The notes beneath the pieces were generated by a model. That model ran no database searches and had not been told where the DNA came from. It was given only the letters and a program-made list of their open reading frames with translations. 64,000 bases of DNA, taken from NCBI GenBank assembly GCA_947497585.1, contig CANMHG010000001.1:124001-188000 (forward strand), read 5' to 3'. This stretch comes from an uncultured Bacillaceae bacterium (GTDB lineage: Bacteria > Bacillota > Bacilli > Bacillales > Bacillaceae_L). This document shows positions 17,198 to 25,681 of the stretch, one piece after another. How positions within the stretch are numbered: the first letter of the stretch is position 1; every line of letters begins with the position of its first letter. The position numbers and the translations under genes were made by a program.

Positions 17198-17230
17198 AGA
17201 GGTTATTAGCTACCCTCTCAAAAAAACTAA
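17198..17230 (+). promoter_or_regulatory. PreQ1-I riboswitch aptamer
   Basis: AGAGGTTATTAGCTACCCTC followed by TCAAAAAAACTAA matches the class I preQ1 pattern: P1 stem GAGG/CCTC, the C-rich loop, and an A-rich tail ending in ACTAA that forms the pseudoknot. A small CCGCATTTGCGG hairpin precedes it. Class I aptamers bind prequeuosine1 and shut off queuosine-precursor synthesis or uptake genes, consistent with the downstream VUT transporter. Confidence 0.94.
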
Positions 17231-17232
17231 GA

Positions 17233-17268
17233 GGAAACAGTACTCCTTTTGGTGTACTGTTTTCTTTA
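17233..17268 (+). terminator. Riboswitch-controlled terminator
   Basis: The hairpin ACAGTAC/GTACTGT followed by TTTTCTTT sits immediately after the preQ1 aptamer and before the ribosome site of the transporter, the usual transcriptional expression platform. Confidence 0.85.
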
Positions 17269-17284
17269 TTTGGAGGAAAGAAAG

Positions 17285-17827
17285 ATGAGAATTTTATTTT
17301 ATTTATTGTCAATTGTTGCTGCCAACGTAGTAACAGCAAAGTTTGCCCCAATGCAGGTGGGAGTTTTCTTAGTACCAATGGGGACATTCTTAATCGGTGC
17401 AACTTTTATTTTCAGGGATCTTGTCCAAAATAAATATGGGCGAAAAAAGACCTATATGTTCATTGGATTAGCTCTGCTCATGTCAGCACTTGTTTCGTAT
17501 TTATTAGGTGATACACTGCTGATTGTTGTTGCGTCTGCCTTAGCATTTATAGTTGCTGAAACAACCGATACAGAAATATATACAAGATTAAAATTACCAA
17601 TGGCCTGGAGAGTGTTTTATAGCGGTCTTGTTGGTGGGTTCCTTGATTCAGTTATTTTTGTTGTAATCGGACTAAGCCCAATTGGAGCAGGATTCCTAAC
17701 ATGGGAAATGGTCATTTTTGCAATCTTAGGTCAAGTGATATTTAAAACAATCGTTCAGGCGATAGGTGCGCTTGTGTTAAATCAAATTCACTCTAAATCT
17801 AATAAACAAGAGCCACTTATCAGCTAA
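17285..17827 (+). CDS. VUT/YhhQ-family queuosine precursor transporter
   Basis: 180 residues with about six hydrophobic segments. VPMGTFLIGATFIFRDLVQN, AETTDTEIYTRLK and the FLDSVIFVVIG block are characteristic of the VUT (vitamin uptake transporter)/YhhQ family that imports queuine or preQ precursors; B. subtilis YpdP is a relative. ATG 17285 follows GGAGG at 17272-17276; a longer frame from 17249 starts inside the terminator and is unlikely. The preQ1 riboswitch upstream independently supports the substrate class. Confidence 0.93.
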   Translation: MRILFYLLSIVAANVVTAKFAPMQVGVFLVPMGTFLIGATFIFRDLVQNKYGRKKTYMFIGLALLMSALVSYLLGDTLLIVVASALAFIVAETTDTEIYTRLKLPMAWRVFYSGLVGGFLDSVIFVVIGLSPIGAGFLTWEMVIFAILGQVIFKTIVQAIGALVLNQIHSKSNKQEPLIS

Positions 17828-17830
17828 CAA

Positions 17831-17862
17831 AGAAAATCCTCCGGGCACGGGGGATTTTTTAT
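17831..17862 (+). terminator. Intrinsic terminator
   Basis: AAATCCTCC/GGGGGATT stem with a GGGCAC loop, followed by TTTTTTATTTT, just after the VUT gene. Confidence 0.9.
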
Positions 17863-17924
17863 TTTGGTGAAACTTTTACTCTACCTCATTCGTAAAAGCT
17901 TATCAAGAAGAGGAAGTGATTACT

Positions 17925-18431
17925 ATGTTCAAAGAAAACAAGCGTCCCAAACTCAACCTGAAAACTACACCATTGGAATTCATATTAAACGGTATATCCC
18001 TATGTTTAATTATCGTGTCGGCAATATTTCTTATGGTGGAATGGCCTAGTTTACCTAACCAGGTACCAATGCATTTTAATGGAGTTGGAGAGGCTGACGG
18101 GTGGGGGAGTAAATGGACAGTTTGGATCCTTCTTATTATCGGAAGTCTATTATGGGTAGGTATGTTAATCTTATCGCGCTTTCCACATGTATTTAACTAT
18201 CTAACTGAGATTACAGATGAGAACGCAGAATTTCAATATAAGAACGCTAAATTGATGATAACTTTAGTAAATACAATAATCATCGTAGACTTCACGTATT
18301 TAAGTTATCAAATTGTACAGGTAGCTAAAGGTCTTTCAAATGGATTAGGGACATGGAATATGTTGATTTTTATTTTGGTTTTATTAGGAACAATATTTAC
18401 ATTTATGTTTCGATCCTTACGAAAAAAATAA
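17925..18431 (+). CDS. DUF1648 (SdpI-like) membrane protein
   Basis: About 168 residues with four hydrophobic segments. The block WPSLPNQVPMHFNGVGEADGWGSK is the DUF1648 signature, also found at the N-terminus of SdpI-type immunity proteins. ATG 17925 is chosen because AGAGGAAGTGA lies 7 bp upstream; GTG 17916 would fall inside that ribosome site. A monocistronic gene ending just before a palindromic repeat element. Role unknown. Confidence 0.8.
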   Translation: MFKENKRPKLNLKTTPLEFILNGISLCLIIVSAIFLMVEWPSLPNQVPMHFNGVGEADGWGSKWTVWILLIIGSLLWVGMLILSRFPHVFNYLTEITDENAEFQYKNAKLMITLVNTIIIVDFTYLSYQIVQVAKGLSNGLGTWNMLIFILVLLGTIFTFMFRSLRKK

Positions 18432-18668
18432 AGAGGCTGGAACAAAAGTAGTTTAACTAAATAGAAACCGAACAATGGGTGTAGGAGTAGTTACACCGCT
18501 CCTGAAATATACTTCGCTTTCCGCGGGAAGCAGGCAAGCCTCCTCGTGCTAGCACTGCGGTGTCTAGCCATTGCTTTTCATCCCGCAGGAGTCTACGTAT
18601 ATTTCATCCGCTAAGCTATTACTTTGTTCGGAGTTTTAGTTAAACACTTATGTTATGTTCCAGCCTCT
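18432..18668. repeat. Palindromic intergenic repeat element A (MITE-like)
   Basis: Bounded by perfect 13-bp inverted ends AGAGGCTGGAACA (18432-18444) and TGTTCCAGCCTCT (18656-18668), with further inner complementarity (GTTTAACTA/TAGTTAAAC). A GC-rich core at 18514-18593 runs from CGCTTTCCGCGGG to CCCGCAGGAGTC; its reverse complement matches the core of element B at 21500-21718. No transposase is inside. Cores of this type recur between genes in many Bacillaceae genomes. Confidence 0.85.
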
Positions 18669-18685
18669 ATTTTAAATTATTCTTC

Positions 18686-19594
18686 TTATAATAGGTGTCC
18701 ACTGGTACCAATACTTTCAATCTTAAATTCCATTTCATTTGTTTGTTGAATTAAGAAGAATAACTGGTTGTTTCCTGCTGATAATGAACCTTTATATCCA
18801 TTTTCTAATTCAACATAGAAATCTGCTTTATATTCAACCTGGTATTTACTTCTAGCAACCTCTGTTAATTCTCTAACCTCAAGTTTCTTTATACCTTTTT
18901 TAAATGATTCCACATTAAAACTGGTTGGATCAATCAATTGTTCTTTTGAATGATTAGAGTCAACTAATAAATAATTAAAGAAAATAAACGCTGGATTAAT
19001 ATTAAATGGAATATCCAAATCTAAATAAGGCTCTTGGTCAATTCTCCAACCTACTTTTCCAACATACTTCAATTTAACAATGTACATTACTTTTTGATCA
19101 GTTTCACCTACCGGTACAGTAACACGATAAAACTTTCTGTTTTTCTCTGTTTTTAGATATTCAGTGTTAGCCTTTTCCCATTGAAGTAATGAGCCACCAT
19201 CTGCTTCTACCTGTGCCATCTTACCTTGAAATTCAATAATTCCTGAGTCCTCAATGAACTGTTCAGCTGCTTTGTGTGTTAAAGAACGTTTTAAGTATTT
19301 CATTAATTCTTTTTTTGTATCAATATCAGAAGATAAAAAACGGTAATACTGATCTTTGTACATAAATGATTTGTATTCACCTTCTTTATAACTTCCTCCT
19401 GATTGCACATAGGCTTTTGTTTGAGCAAGCTTATTTGATAGGGAAACCACTAGCTTTGATGAAATGGCTTTTTTTGAGCTGATTAGTGAGACTGTTCTAT
19501 TTTCATTGACTTGCTCAGCCTGGGTGACTTGAGAAAATGGTACTGTTAATAATCCAATTGTTAATCCTGTAATCATAAGTTTTTTTAAATTCAT
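18686..19594 (-). CDS. Secreted protein of unknown function
   Basis: 302 residues with a clear signal peptide (basic MNLKKL, hydrophobic core, cleavage near QAEQ). The mature part is rich in Lys, Glu and Tyr and has no Cys and no LPXTG or membrane anchor, so it is probably exported. A good GGAGG ribosome site lies upstream of ATG 19594. No known domain recognised. It is convergent with the DUF1648 gene, separated by repeat element A. Confidence 0.75.
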   Translation of the reverse strand: MNLKKLMITGLTIGLLTVPFSQVTQAEQVNENRTVSLISSKKAISSKLVVSLSNKLAQTKAYVQSGGSYKEGEYKSFMYKDQYYRFLSSDIDTKKELMKYLKRSLTHKAAEQFIEDSGIIEFQGKMAQVEADGGSLLQWEKANTEYLKTEKNRKFYRVTVPVGETDQKVMYIVKLKYVGKVGWRIDQEPYLDLDIPFNINPAFIFFNYLLVDSNHSKEQLIDPTSFNVESFKKGIKKLEVRELTEVARSKYQVEYKADFYVELENGYKGSLSAGNNQLFFLIQQTNEMEFKIESIGTSGHLL

Positions 19595-19805
19595 TGTTTT
19601 TCCTCCAATGGTTGTTGTGTTGTTTACATTTTGATTTTATAAAAAATGGAGACATAAAAAGTTACAAAAAGTTTAAGAAAAGGTAGAGGTTTAGTTACAG
19701 ATTAACAAACGGATTCTAATGAAACTGAATAAGCTAAGAGTAGTTTCGTAGAAATTTCAACATATGGATTTTGAAGCAAGTTTATGTAATTTATTGTCCG
19801 ATTAG

Positions 19806-20591
<786 letters not shown>

Positions 20592-20633
20592 TAAACTCCT
20601 ATTGGTAGTTTATAAATCAGTAAGTATAAAAAC

Positions 20634-20668
20634 AAAGAACTCTGTTTTAAAAAAACAGAGTTCTTATA
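20634..20668. terminator. Bidirectional terminator between map and yjcZ copy 1
   Basis: 13-bp perfect stem AGAACTCTGTTTT (20636-20648) and AAAACAGAGTTCT (20652-20664). It serves map on the plus strand and the first yjcZ-like gene on the minus strand. Confidence 0.9.
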
Positions 20669-20694
20669 TTTTAAACTAAATTTGTTTAGTTAAA

Positions 20695-20781
20695 TTACAT
20701 CCAAGATGCACCAACAATGATTAACAAGATGAATAGCACAACGATTAGTGCGAATCCACCACCATAACCAACTCCACTCAT
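20695..20781 (-). CDS. YjcZ-family sporulation protein, copy 1
   Basis: 28 residues: Gly-rich MSGVGYGGG followed by the hydrophobic core FALIVVLFILLIIVGASW. This matches the YjcZ/YgaO type of tiny sporulation proteins. A perfect GGAGGTGTT ribosome site lies at 20789-20797. A sigma-K-like -10 box CATAATATA (complement of 20814-20822) is upstream, and its own terminator follows. Probably a small membrane-inserted mother-cell protein. Confidence 0.9.
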   Translation of the reverse strand: MSGVGYGGGFALIVVLFILLIIVGASWM

Positions 20782-20813
20782 TATAATAACACCTCCATTT
20801 GTGTTACTTACTA

Positions 20814-20822
20814 TATATTATG
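20814..20822 (-). promoter_or_regulatory. Sigma-K-like -10 element of yjcZ copy 1
   Basis: CATAATATA on the minus strand fits CATANNNTA, with an AC dinucleotide about 17 bp upstream as the -35 element. Equivalent boxes precede the neighbouring copies (CATAGTATA at 21087-21095 and 21358-21366). Consensus match only. Confidence 0.65.
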
Positions 20823-20900
20823 GAATGAAGGGTTGTTTCGTAAGGGATAAACGCCCAGTTTTTTCGGGAATATAATTTTTTAAAATAATATTAAACATAA

Positions 20901-20935
20901 AAGAGCCCTATCTTCAAATTAAAGAATAGGGCTCC
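20901..20935 (-). terminator. Terminator of yjcZ copy 2
   Basis: GAGCCCTA/TAGGGCTC hairpin, followed on the minus strand by TTTTATG; located after the second yjcZ-like stop. Confidence 0.8.
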
Positions 20936-20967
20936 TGTTATATCCAACTTATTTTTATTTAGTTAAT

Positions 20968-21054
20968 TTACATCCAAGATGCGCCAACAATGATTAACAA
21001 GATGAATAGCACAACGATTAGTGCGAATCCACCGCTATAACCAACTCCACTCAT
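20968..21054 (-). CDS. YjcZ-family sporulation protein, copy 2
   Basis: 28 residues, differing from copy 1 by a single residue (MSGVGYSGG in place of MSGVGYGGG). Gene, ribosome site, sigma-K-like -10 box (CATAGTATA, complement of 21087-21095) and terminator are duplicated as a unit of about 273 bp. Confidence 0.9.
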   Translation of the reverse strand: MSGVGYSGGFALIVVLFILLIIVGASWM

Positions 21055-21086
21055 CAGAATAACACCTCCATATGTGTTACTTACTT

Positions 21087-21095
21087 TATACTATG
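21087..21095 (-). promoter_or_regulatory. Sigma-K-like -10 element of yjcZ copy 2
   Basis: CATAGTATA on the minus strand, the same position relative to the start codon as in the flanking copies. Confidence 0.62.
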
Positions 21096-21173
21096 GGATG
21101 AGAGGTTGTTTCGTAAGGGATAAACGCCCAGTTTTTTCGGGAAAATGATTTTTTACAATAATACTAAAAATAA

Positions 21174-21207
21174 AAGAGCCCTATCCTTATTTTAAGAATA
21201 GGGCTCC
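21174..21207 (-). terminator. Terminator of yjcZ copy 3
   Basis: GAGCCCTA/TAGGGCTC hairpin followed on the minus strand by a T-rich tract; nearly identical to the terminator of copy 2. Confidence 0.8.
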
Positions 21208-21239
21208 TACTATATCGAACTTATGATTATTTAGTTAAA

Positions 21240-21326
21240 TTACATCCAAGATGCGCCAACAATGATTAACAAGATGAAAAGCACTACGATAAGTGCAAAT
21301 CCACCGCCATAACCAACTCCACTCAT
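21240..21326 (-). CDS. YjcZ-family sporulation protein, copy 3
   Basis: 28 residues, protein sequence as in copy 1 but with several synonymous changes (for example AAAAGC in place of AATAGC on the plus strand), showing selection on the protein. Ribosome site GGAGGTGTT; sigma-K-like box CATAGTATA at 21358-21366. First of the three tandem units on the minus strand. Confidence 0.9.
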   Translation of the reverse strand: MSGVGYGGGFALIVVLFILLIIVGASWM

Positions 21327-21357
21327 CTGAATAACACCTCCAATGTGTTATTTACTA

Positions 21358-21366
21358 TATACTATG
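21358..21366 (-). promoter_or_regulatory. Sigma-K-like -10 element of yjcZ copy 3
   Basis: CATAGTATA on the minus strand, fitting CATANNNTA, 31 bp upstream of the start codon. Confidence 0.62.
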
Positions 21367-21499
21367 GAGAAAGATGAGTTTTGTAAGGGATAAATGCCTA
21401 TTTTTCTAGAATAATATCTCAGATTCTGCCCATAATGGAGACCTAGGGACCAAATAATGCCATAAGACAAATTATGTTGTAATAAATATAGATTATATA

Positions 21500-21718
21500 G
21501 GCTCTTTTCAAAAAATGTTTTGCTTTAAACTATATATTAAACAAGAGTGGATTGGAGCGGAAGGCACTTGACTCCTGCGGGAGTAGAGGAAAGGTCGAGA
21601 CCCCACAGGCGCATGCGCCGAGGAGGCTCGACTTCCTCCCCGCGGAAAGCAGGTGCCTGTAGCGCAAAGAAACGGTCAGGGTTCGATGTGAAAATAATAT
21701 TTTTTTAGAAAAGAGTCC
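21500..21718. repeat. Palindromic intergenic repeat element B (MITE-like)
   Basis: Ends GGCTCTTTTCAAAAAA (21500-21515) and TTTTTTAGAAAAGAGTCC (21701-21718) are near-perfect inverted repeats. The GC-rich core 21570-21651 begins GACTCCTGCGGGA and ends CCGCGGAAAGCA, with GGCGCATGCGCC as an internal palindrome. The core matches the reverse complement of element A, so the two lie in opposite orientation; the outer ends differ. Confidence 0.85.
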
Positions 21719-21764
21719 AATTTATTAAAGATGTCCCTAACTCTTCTAGAAAGTTGGGCTACAA

Positions 21765-22250
21765 ATGAAGGAGAAAAAGAGAAGCAAACTAACACTCATT
21801 TCTATTTTTAGTTGTATATATATTTGCTTAACAATACTAACTGTCCTATTAATTGATTCCTTTAGTTTCTATCCAAATGGTTACCACTCAACACTTAGTG
21901 GCGATATACTAATTGTTACGGAAACAAACTTTCTAGGCATGGAAAAAGAGCAGTATTCTTTTCGTATAACAGATGAAAATGTTAAATTGTTATGGTTATT
22001 ACAATATAAAGTGTATGAAATCAGAAATGCTTGGGTAATCACTATTTTATTCTTTGCTCTTTTATTTAGTTTTCCTGTATCTGGTCTAGTCGGTAGGTAT
22101 GTAACCTATATGAAACCATTTACAAGATTAATTAGACCGCAGTGGGTACGTATTTATGTTATTATTTCTTTGGGGATTGTTGCAGTTAATATAGTGGAAT
22201 ATCCGCAATTGCTCAAGGAGATGGAAGATCTTATTCGTTCTCTTTCTTAG
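21765..22250 (+). CDS. Hypothetical membrane protein
   Basis: 161 residues with three hydrophobic segments (near residues 10-30, 85-110 and 128-148) separated by a short external loop after the first. The ribosome site is weak; ATG 21765 begins right after repeat element B. Its stop codon directly abuts the next reading frame, so the two genes are probably co-transcribed. No family recognised. Confidence 0.6.
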   Translation: MKEKKRSKLTLISIFSCIYICLTILTVLLIDSFSFYPNGYHSTLSGDILIVTETNFLGMEKEQYSFRITDENVKLLWLLQYKVYEIRNAWVITILFFALLFSFPVSGLVGRYVTYMKPFTRLIRPQWVRIYVIISLGIVAVNIVEYPQLLKEMEDLIRSLS

Positions 22251-22283
22251 ATGTACCCAAATCATACAAAGGGTAGTGGTCAT

Positions 22284-22970
22284 ATGGAGGACCGATGGAA
22301 GAATGTTGATGAGGATCTACGTAATATAAAAATCACTTCAACTAAAAATAATGAACTGGTTTCAATAGGAAAGTATAGTCAAAAATTAGAGTGTATTGGG
22401 ATTGGTACAGATGCAGCTGTATTCAAGCAACGTTATGAACCTTCTTTCGCTTTTAAGGTGTATGCAGAAGATAAATTATATAAGTTGGAAGCAGAGTTTT
22501 TAGTGTATCAAAAGCTAGGAAAATCAGAATGGTTTCCAGTCTTATTCGGGAGAGGTCCTAATTATATTGTTATAAGCTACGAAGAAGGCATGACCTTATA
22601 TGACTGTCTTCGAACTGGCACACATATCCCATACCGAGTGTTAAAGGATGTGGAAAAAGCAAGAGATTACTGCCTGAGGAAGGGGTTAAATCCAAGGGAC
22701 ATTCATTTGAAAAATATTTTACTTCAGAATGGAAAAGCTAAGCTGATTGACGTTTCAGAATATATACATCCCGGTAACGATTATCGCTGGAATTATTTGA
22801 AACAAGGGTATGAAGAGTACTATGATTTAATAGATGGAAAAAAGATTCCATTATGGATCATTGAATCTGTTCGACTACTGTACCAACAGTCAGCAGACCA
22901 ATCATTTGATTTTCAAGAATTTACAACAAAACTAGTAAATAAATTTAAGAGCTTTTTAAGTGTTAAGTAA
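22284..22970 (+). CDS. Small eukaryotic-type kinase-like protein (YrzF/YbdM type)
   Basis: About 228 residues with a compact protein-kinase fold: glycine-rich IGIGTDAAVF, the ATP-binding Lys in FAFKVYAE, catalytic-loop equivalent NPRDIHLKNILL (Asp in place of HRD), and metal-binding Asp in LIDVSEY (DFG equivalent). It resembles the short B. subtilis putative Ser/Thr kinases YrzF and YbdM. The start at 22284 (after GGGTAGTGGT) is preferred; ATG 22251 lacks a ribosome site. Target unknown; it lacks the PASTA domains of PrkC. Confidence 0.8.
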   Translation: MEDRWKNVDEDLRNIKITSTKNNELVSIGKYSQKLECIGIGTDAAVFKQRYEPSFAFKVYAEDKLYKLEAEFLVYQKLGKSEWFPVLFGRGPNYIVISYEEGMTLYDCLRTGTHIPYRVLKDVEKARDYCLRKGLNPRDIHLKNILLQNGKAKLIDVSEYIHPGNDYRWNYLKQGYEEYYDLIDGKKIPLWIIESVRLLYQQSADQSFDFQEFTTKLVNKFKSFLSVK

Positions 22971-22973
22971 AAT

Positions 22974-23004
22974 TCCCTGTGTGCCTTGCTCGCAGGGGTT
23001 TTTA
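22974..23004 (+). terminator. Intrinsic terminator
   Basis: CCCTG pairs with CAGGG across an 11-13-nt loop, followed by GTTTTT; located just after the kinase-like gene. Confidence 0.7.
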
Positions 23005-23014
23005 GGGTTTATTT

Positions 23015-23737
23015 TTAATGCAAAATATCTGGTGGAGAACTTGTCTTATTGTTTACAACTGAATAAGTGAGTTCGTTTTTTGCATTTACTGAAGCGAAGA
23101 AAATATCATTTCGATTTAGACCATGTTTTGAAAGCTCACCTAGAATCCAAGCTTCATCTAATTCTAACTGGTTAAGGATATCGGTATAAATTTTTCCTTC
23201 AACTATGACAGGATAAGAGACACCAGCTTTACTTTTAAAAATATTTAGGTCTTCTAAAGTAGGTGTTAGTTTAGTAGCTTTTTTTAATACGGTTAATTTA
23301 CCGTTAGCCTCAATAATCCCAACTTCGACTTCGCTAATATCGAATACATCTTTCTCCCGTAGCATCTGTAAAATATTATCCAATGAATAGCGAATCTTCT
23401 TCATTGCACCCATAACAAATTCTCCATTTCGAATTACTATGGTCGGTTCAAAGGTAATTAACCTGCCAAACCAACGCCTTTTAATGGACACACTTGAAAA
23501 CACACGTTGTAAAAGTGCAACACCCACAACGGCTAAGGCAGTGTGTAAATGGACAATCTTCGGGTCTGCAATGTCTGCACCGACAAGTGAACCTAAGGAT
23601 AAAATGATTAAAAAGTCAAAGACGGGTAGTTCACCGATAGAGCGCTTTCCCATCATTAATGCTGCAAATAATAGTAATGGATAAATAGTAATGATTCGAC
23701 CATACACAACAAGTATCTCTTTCAAAGTTTCAACCAT
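23015..23737 (-). CDS. DUF421 (YetF/YrbG-like) membrane protein
   Basis: 240 residues: three N-terminal hydrophobic segments (to about residue 85), then the cytosolic YetF domain with RNGEFVMGAMKKIRYSLDNILQMLREKDVFDISEVEVGI, diagnostic of DUF421. Bacillus has several paralogues, some expressed during sporulation or germination. It starts 11 bp after the VanW gene stop and is probably co-transcribed with it. GGAGG ribosome site present. Molecular role unknown. Confidence 0.9.
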   Translation of the reverse strand: MVETLKEILVVYGRIITIYPLLLFAALMMGKRSIGELPVFDFLIILSLGSLVGADIADPKIVHLHTALAVVGVALLQRVFSSVSIKRRWFGRLITFEPTIVIRNGEFVMGAMKKIRYSLDNILQMLREKDVFDISEVEVGIIEANGKLTVLKKATKLTPTLEDLNIFKSKAGVSYPVIVEGKIYTDILNQLELDEAWILGELSKHGLNRNDIFFASVNAKNELTYSVVNNKTSSPPDILH

Positions 23738-23748
23738 TTCCTTTCCTC

Positions 23749-24618
23749 CTATATTGTTCTTGGCTTGTAATTAATAACATCAGAGGAGTATATCCTGATG
23801 ATACATTTTCCACCTGAAGTAAATGCGCGAATTAATATAGGTTGGTTATATGTGTTTTTAAATCGAAAATCTGGCCCATACCAACTGACAGTTGCATCTC
23901 TTCCAGGTGGTACATAGGGAACTTGCTTACTATGTGAGTATCTCTGTACAATATCTAGTCCAGCCAAATCAACCGAATTAAAAAGTGTTGAAGAGACCTG
24001 GCATATCCCACCTCCAATTCCCTCAGATAACTCACCTTTAATAATGATTGGAGCAGGAAGATATCCTTTTTCCTCGGTTCTTTTTCCTACTACTTCATTG
24101 AAAGAAAACGTTTCTCCAGGAAAAACAACATGGTTGTTTATTGCTTCGGTGGCTAATGCAATATTGTGAGACCGCTCTTTATTACGTGTTTTATAATAGG
24201 TCATATATTGCCCAATCTGTTTTGTATGTATTGAAACAAGCAATTCACTGTCCACCCTAGGATAAATTGTGGAAAGAGGGATTGCTACTTTTAAAGGGCC
24301 CTCATTAAAAAAATAGTTATAAAACATGCTTCTGAATTTATCATGATTTAATCTATAGCCAACTTTTTCTTGCAGTAATTCACCATATTTTCCAAATCTT
24401 GCATTTGTCGGTTTTTCATATACAAGTGAATCTAAGTCATTAATAAACATGTTGTACTTAGACTCATCTATAACTGGCACGGTTAAGAGGGGAATGGAAA
24501 ACTCACCTCTGTTTACTACAGAAATGGTCTCGCCCTTATTGGTAAGAACCAAATTTTCTTGTGGGTTGATTGGTTGTAAAAAAACAGACATAAGTGCCAA
24601 AATACTAAACAATTTCAT
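23749..24618 (-). CDS. VanW-family secreted protein (YoaR-like)
   Basis: 289 residues. An N-terminal signal peptide is followed by a region of about 120 residues, then the VanW domain: NHVVFPGETFSFNEVVGKRTEEKGY, GGGICQVSSTLFNSVDLAGLDIVQRYSHS and the terminal strands. B. subtilis YoaR has the same order. VanW domains occur in cell-wall and vancomycin-resistance contexts, but their activity is unknown. Operon partner of the DUF421 gene. Confidence 0.88.
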   Translation of the reverse strand: MKLFSILALMSVFLQPINPQENLVLTNKGETISVVNRGEFSIPLLTVPVIDESKYNMFINDLDSLVYEKPTNARFGKYGELLQEKVGYRLNHDKFRSMFYNYFFNEGPLKVAIPLSTIYPRVDSELLVSIHTKQIGQYMTYYKTRNKERSHNIALATEAINNHVVFPGETFSFNEVVGKRTEEKGYLPAPIIIKGELSEGIGGGICQVSSTLFNSVDLAGLDIVQRYSHSKQVPYVPPGRDATVSWYGPDFRFKNTYNQPILIRAFTSGGKCIIRIYSSDVINYKPRTI

Positions 24619-24761
24619 AATAATAATCAGCCTCCTGTTCTTAGTATGAGAAGAGGATAACTTTTTAATGTTGCTGTATTTTAATTCCAGTATTTTTCAT
24701 TTATCGAATCTTAAAGTTTGCACAAAAATAGTAATAACAAAAAAGAATGAGGTTTACGATA

Positions 24762-25628
24762 ATGTTAAATAAAATCAGCAAGGTTCTATTGATTGTGAGT
24801 ATATTATTTGGATTCAAAACGTTAGATGTGAAAGCAGTTGAGATTCAGGACATAGATAATCCAATAAGCTTCACGGTTGAGGTTTTGCCTTGGGAGCTGG
24901 TCAATACAATAATTCCATATAAATCTGTATTTACCATTATTGATGTTGAAACTGGAATGCAATTTCAAGTTCAGCGAAGAGCGGGCAGAAGTCATGCTGA
25001 TGTACAGCCACTTACTAGGAATGATACAAAAATCATGAAAGAGATCTATAGTGGAAAGTGGAGCTGGAAAAGAAGAGCAGTGTTCGTGTTAAAGGACGAT
25101 AATTTACTAGCTGCTTCTATGCATGGTATGCCTCATGGGGCTGGGGCTATACAAAATGGATTCCCAGGCCATTTTTGTGTTCATTTTATTGATAGCACTA
25201 CTCATCGTTCAAAATTAGCGAACAGAGCTCATAAATTAATGATCTTAAAAGCAGCTGGCCAACTAGAAGAATATGTTCTTCGGTCTAATCCATACGAGCT
25301 CATTCATATTTTCTCAGAAGGAATTGTCCAAAGAGATAAGAAGATATTAGCGTTAACTATTCAAAGAGAGAGTGTGGACAAGCTTTTCCGGGATACTTCT
25401 GACATAGAGCAAATAAAAATAAATATTGATAAAGAATTGTCCAAAGAAGAACTTTCAAATATGTCTTTTTTGAGAGTTCCAGTTGAGATGAAGATGTATG
25501 TTAGTGGAGAAGGGAAAGTGAGCGTACATACAGAATTTCAATTAGAAAGAGAAAGTACAACTGGCCCATGGACAATTAACGGTGAGGATATTTATCAAAA
25601 ATTGGTAGTAAGTGATGAGTCAGAGTAA
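24762..25628 (+). CDS. Secreted hypothetical protein with a Cys/His motif
   Basis: About 288 residues with a signal peptide (LLIVSILFGFKTLDVKAVE). The middle has HGMPHGAG...FPGHFCVHFIDSTTH, reminiscent of the His/Cys-containing active-site block of L,D-transpeptidase-like or related cell-wall enzymes, but the canonical SHGC motif is absent. The start at 24762 is favoured (GAGGT 9 bp upstream) over 24747. Divergent from the VanW-DUF421 operon, so a cell-wall or spore-cortex role is plausible but unproven. Confidence 0.7.
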   Translation: MLNKISKVLLIVSILFGFKTLDVKAVEIQDIDNPISFTVEVLPWELVNTIIPYKSVFTIIDVETGMQFQVQRRAGRSHADVQPLTRNDTKIMKEIYSGKWSWKRRAVFVLKDDNLLAASMHGMPHGAGAIQNGFPGHFCVHFIDSTTHRSKLANRAHKLMILKAAGQLEEYVLRSNPYELIHIFSEGIVQRDKKILALTIQRESVDKLFRDTSDIEQIKINIDKELSKEELSNMSFLRVPVEMKMYVSGEGKVSVHTEFQLERESTTGPWTINGEDIYQKLVVSDESE

Positions 25629-25646
25629 TTAAAGCTATAACATAAA

Positions 25647-25678
25647 CAAAAACGCTTGGAGAATTCCCAAGCGTTTGA
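25647..25678. terminator. Bidirectional terminator
   Basis: AAACGCTTGG/CCAAGCGTTT stem around GAGAATTC, between convergent genes, with A/T runs on both sides. Confidence 0.85.
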
Positions 25679-25681
25679 TCA

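Noticed and set aside
17249..17284. Upstream extension of the VUT transporter
   Set aside because: The extra codons fall inside the preQ1 terminator; GGAGG supports ATG 17285.
18432..18668. Insertion sequence
   Set aside because: No transposase frame inside and only 237 bp long.
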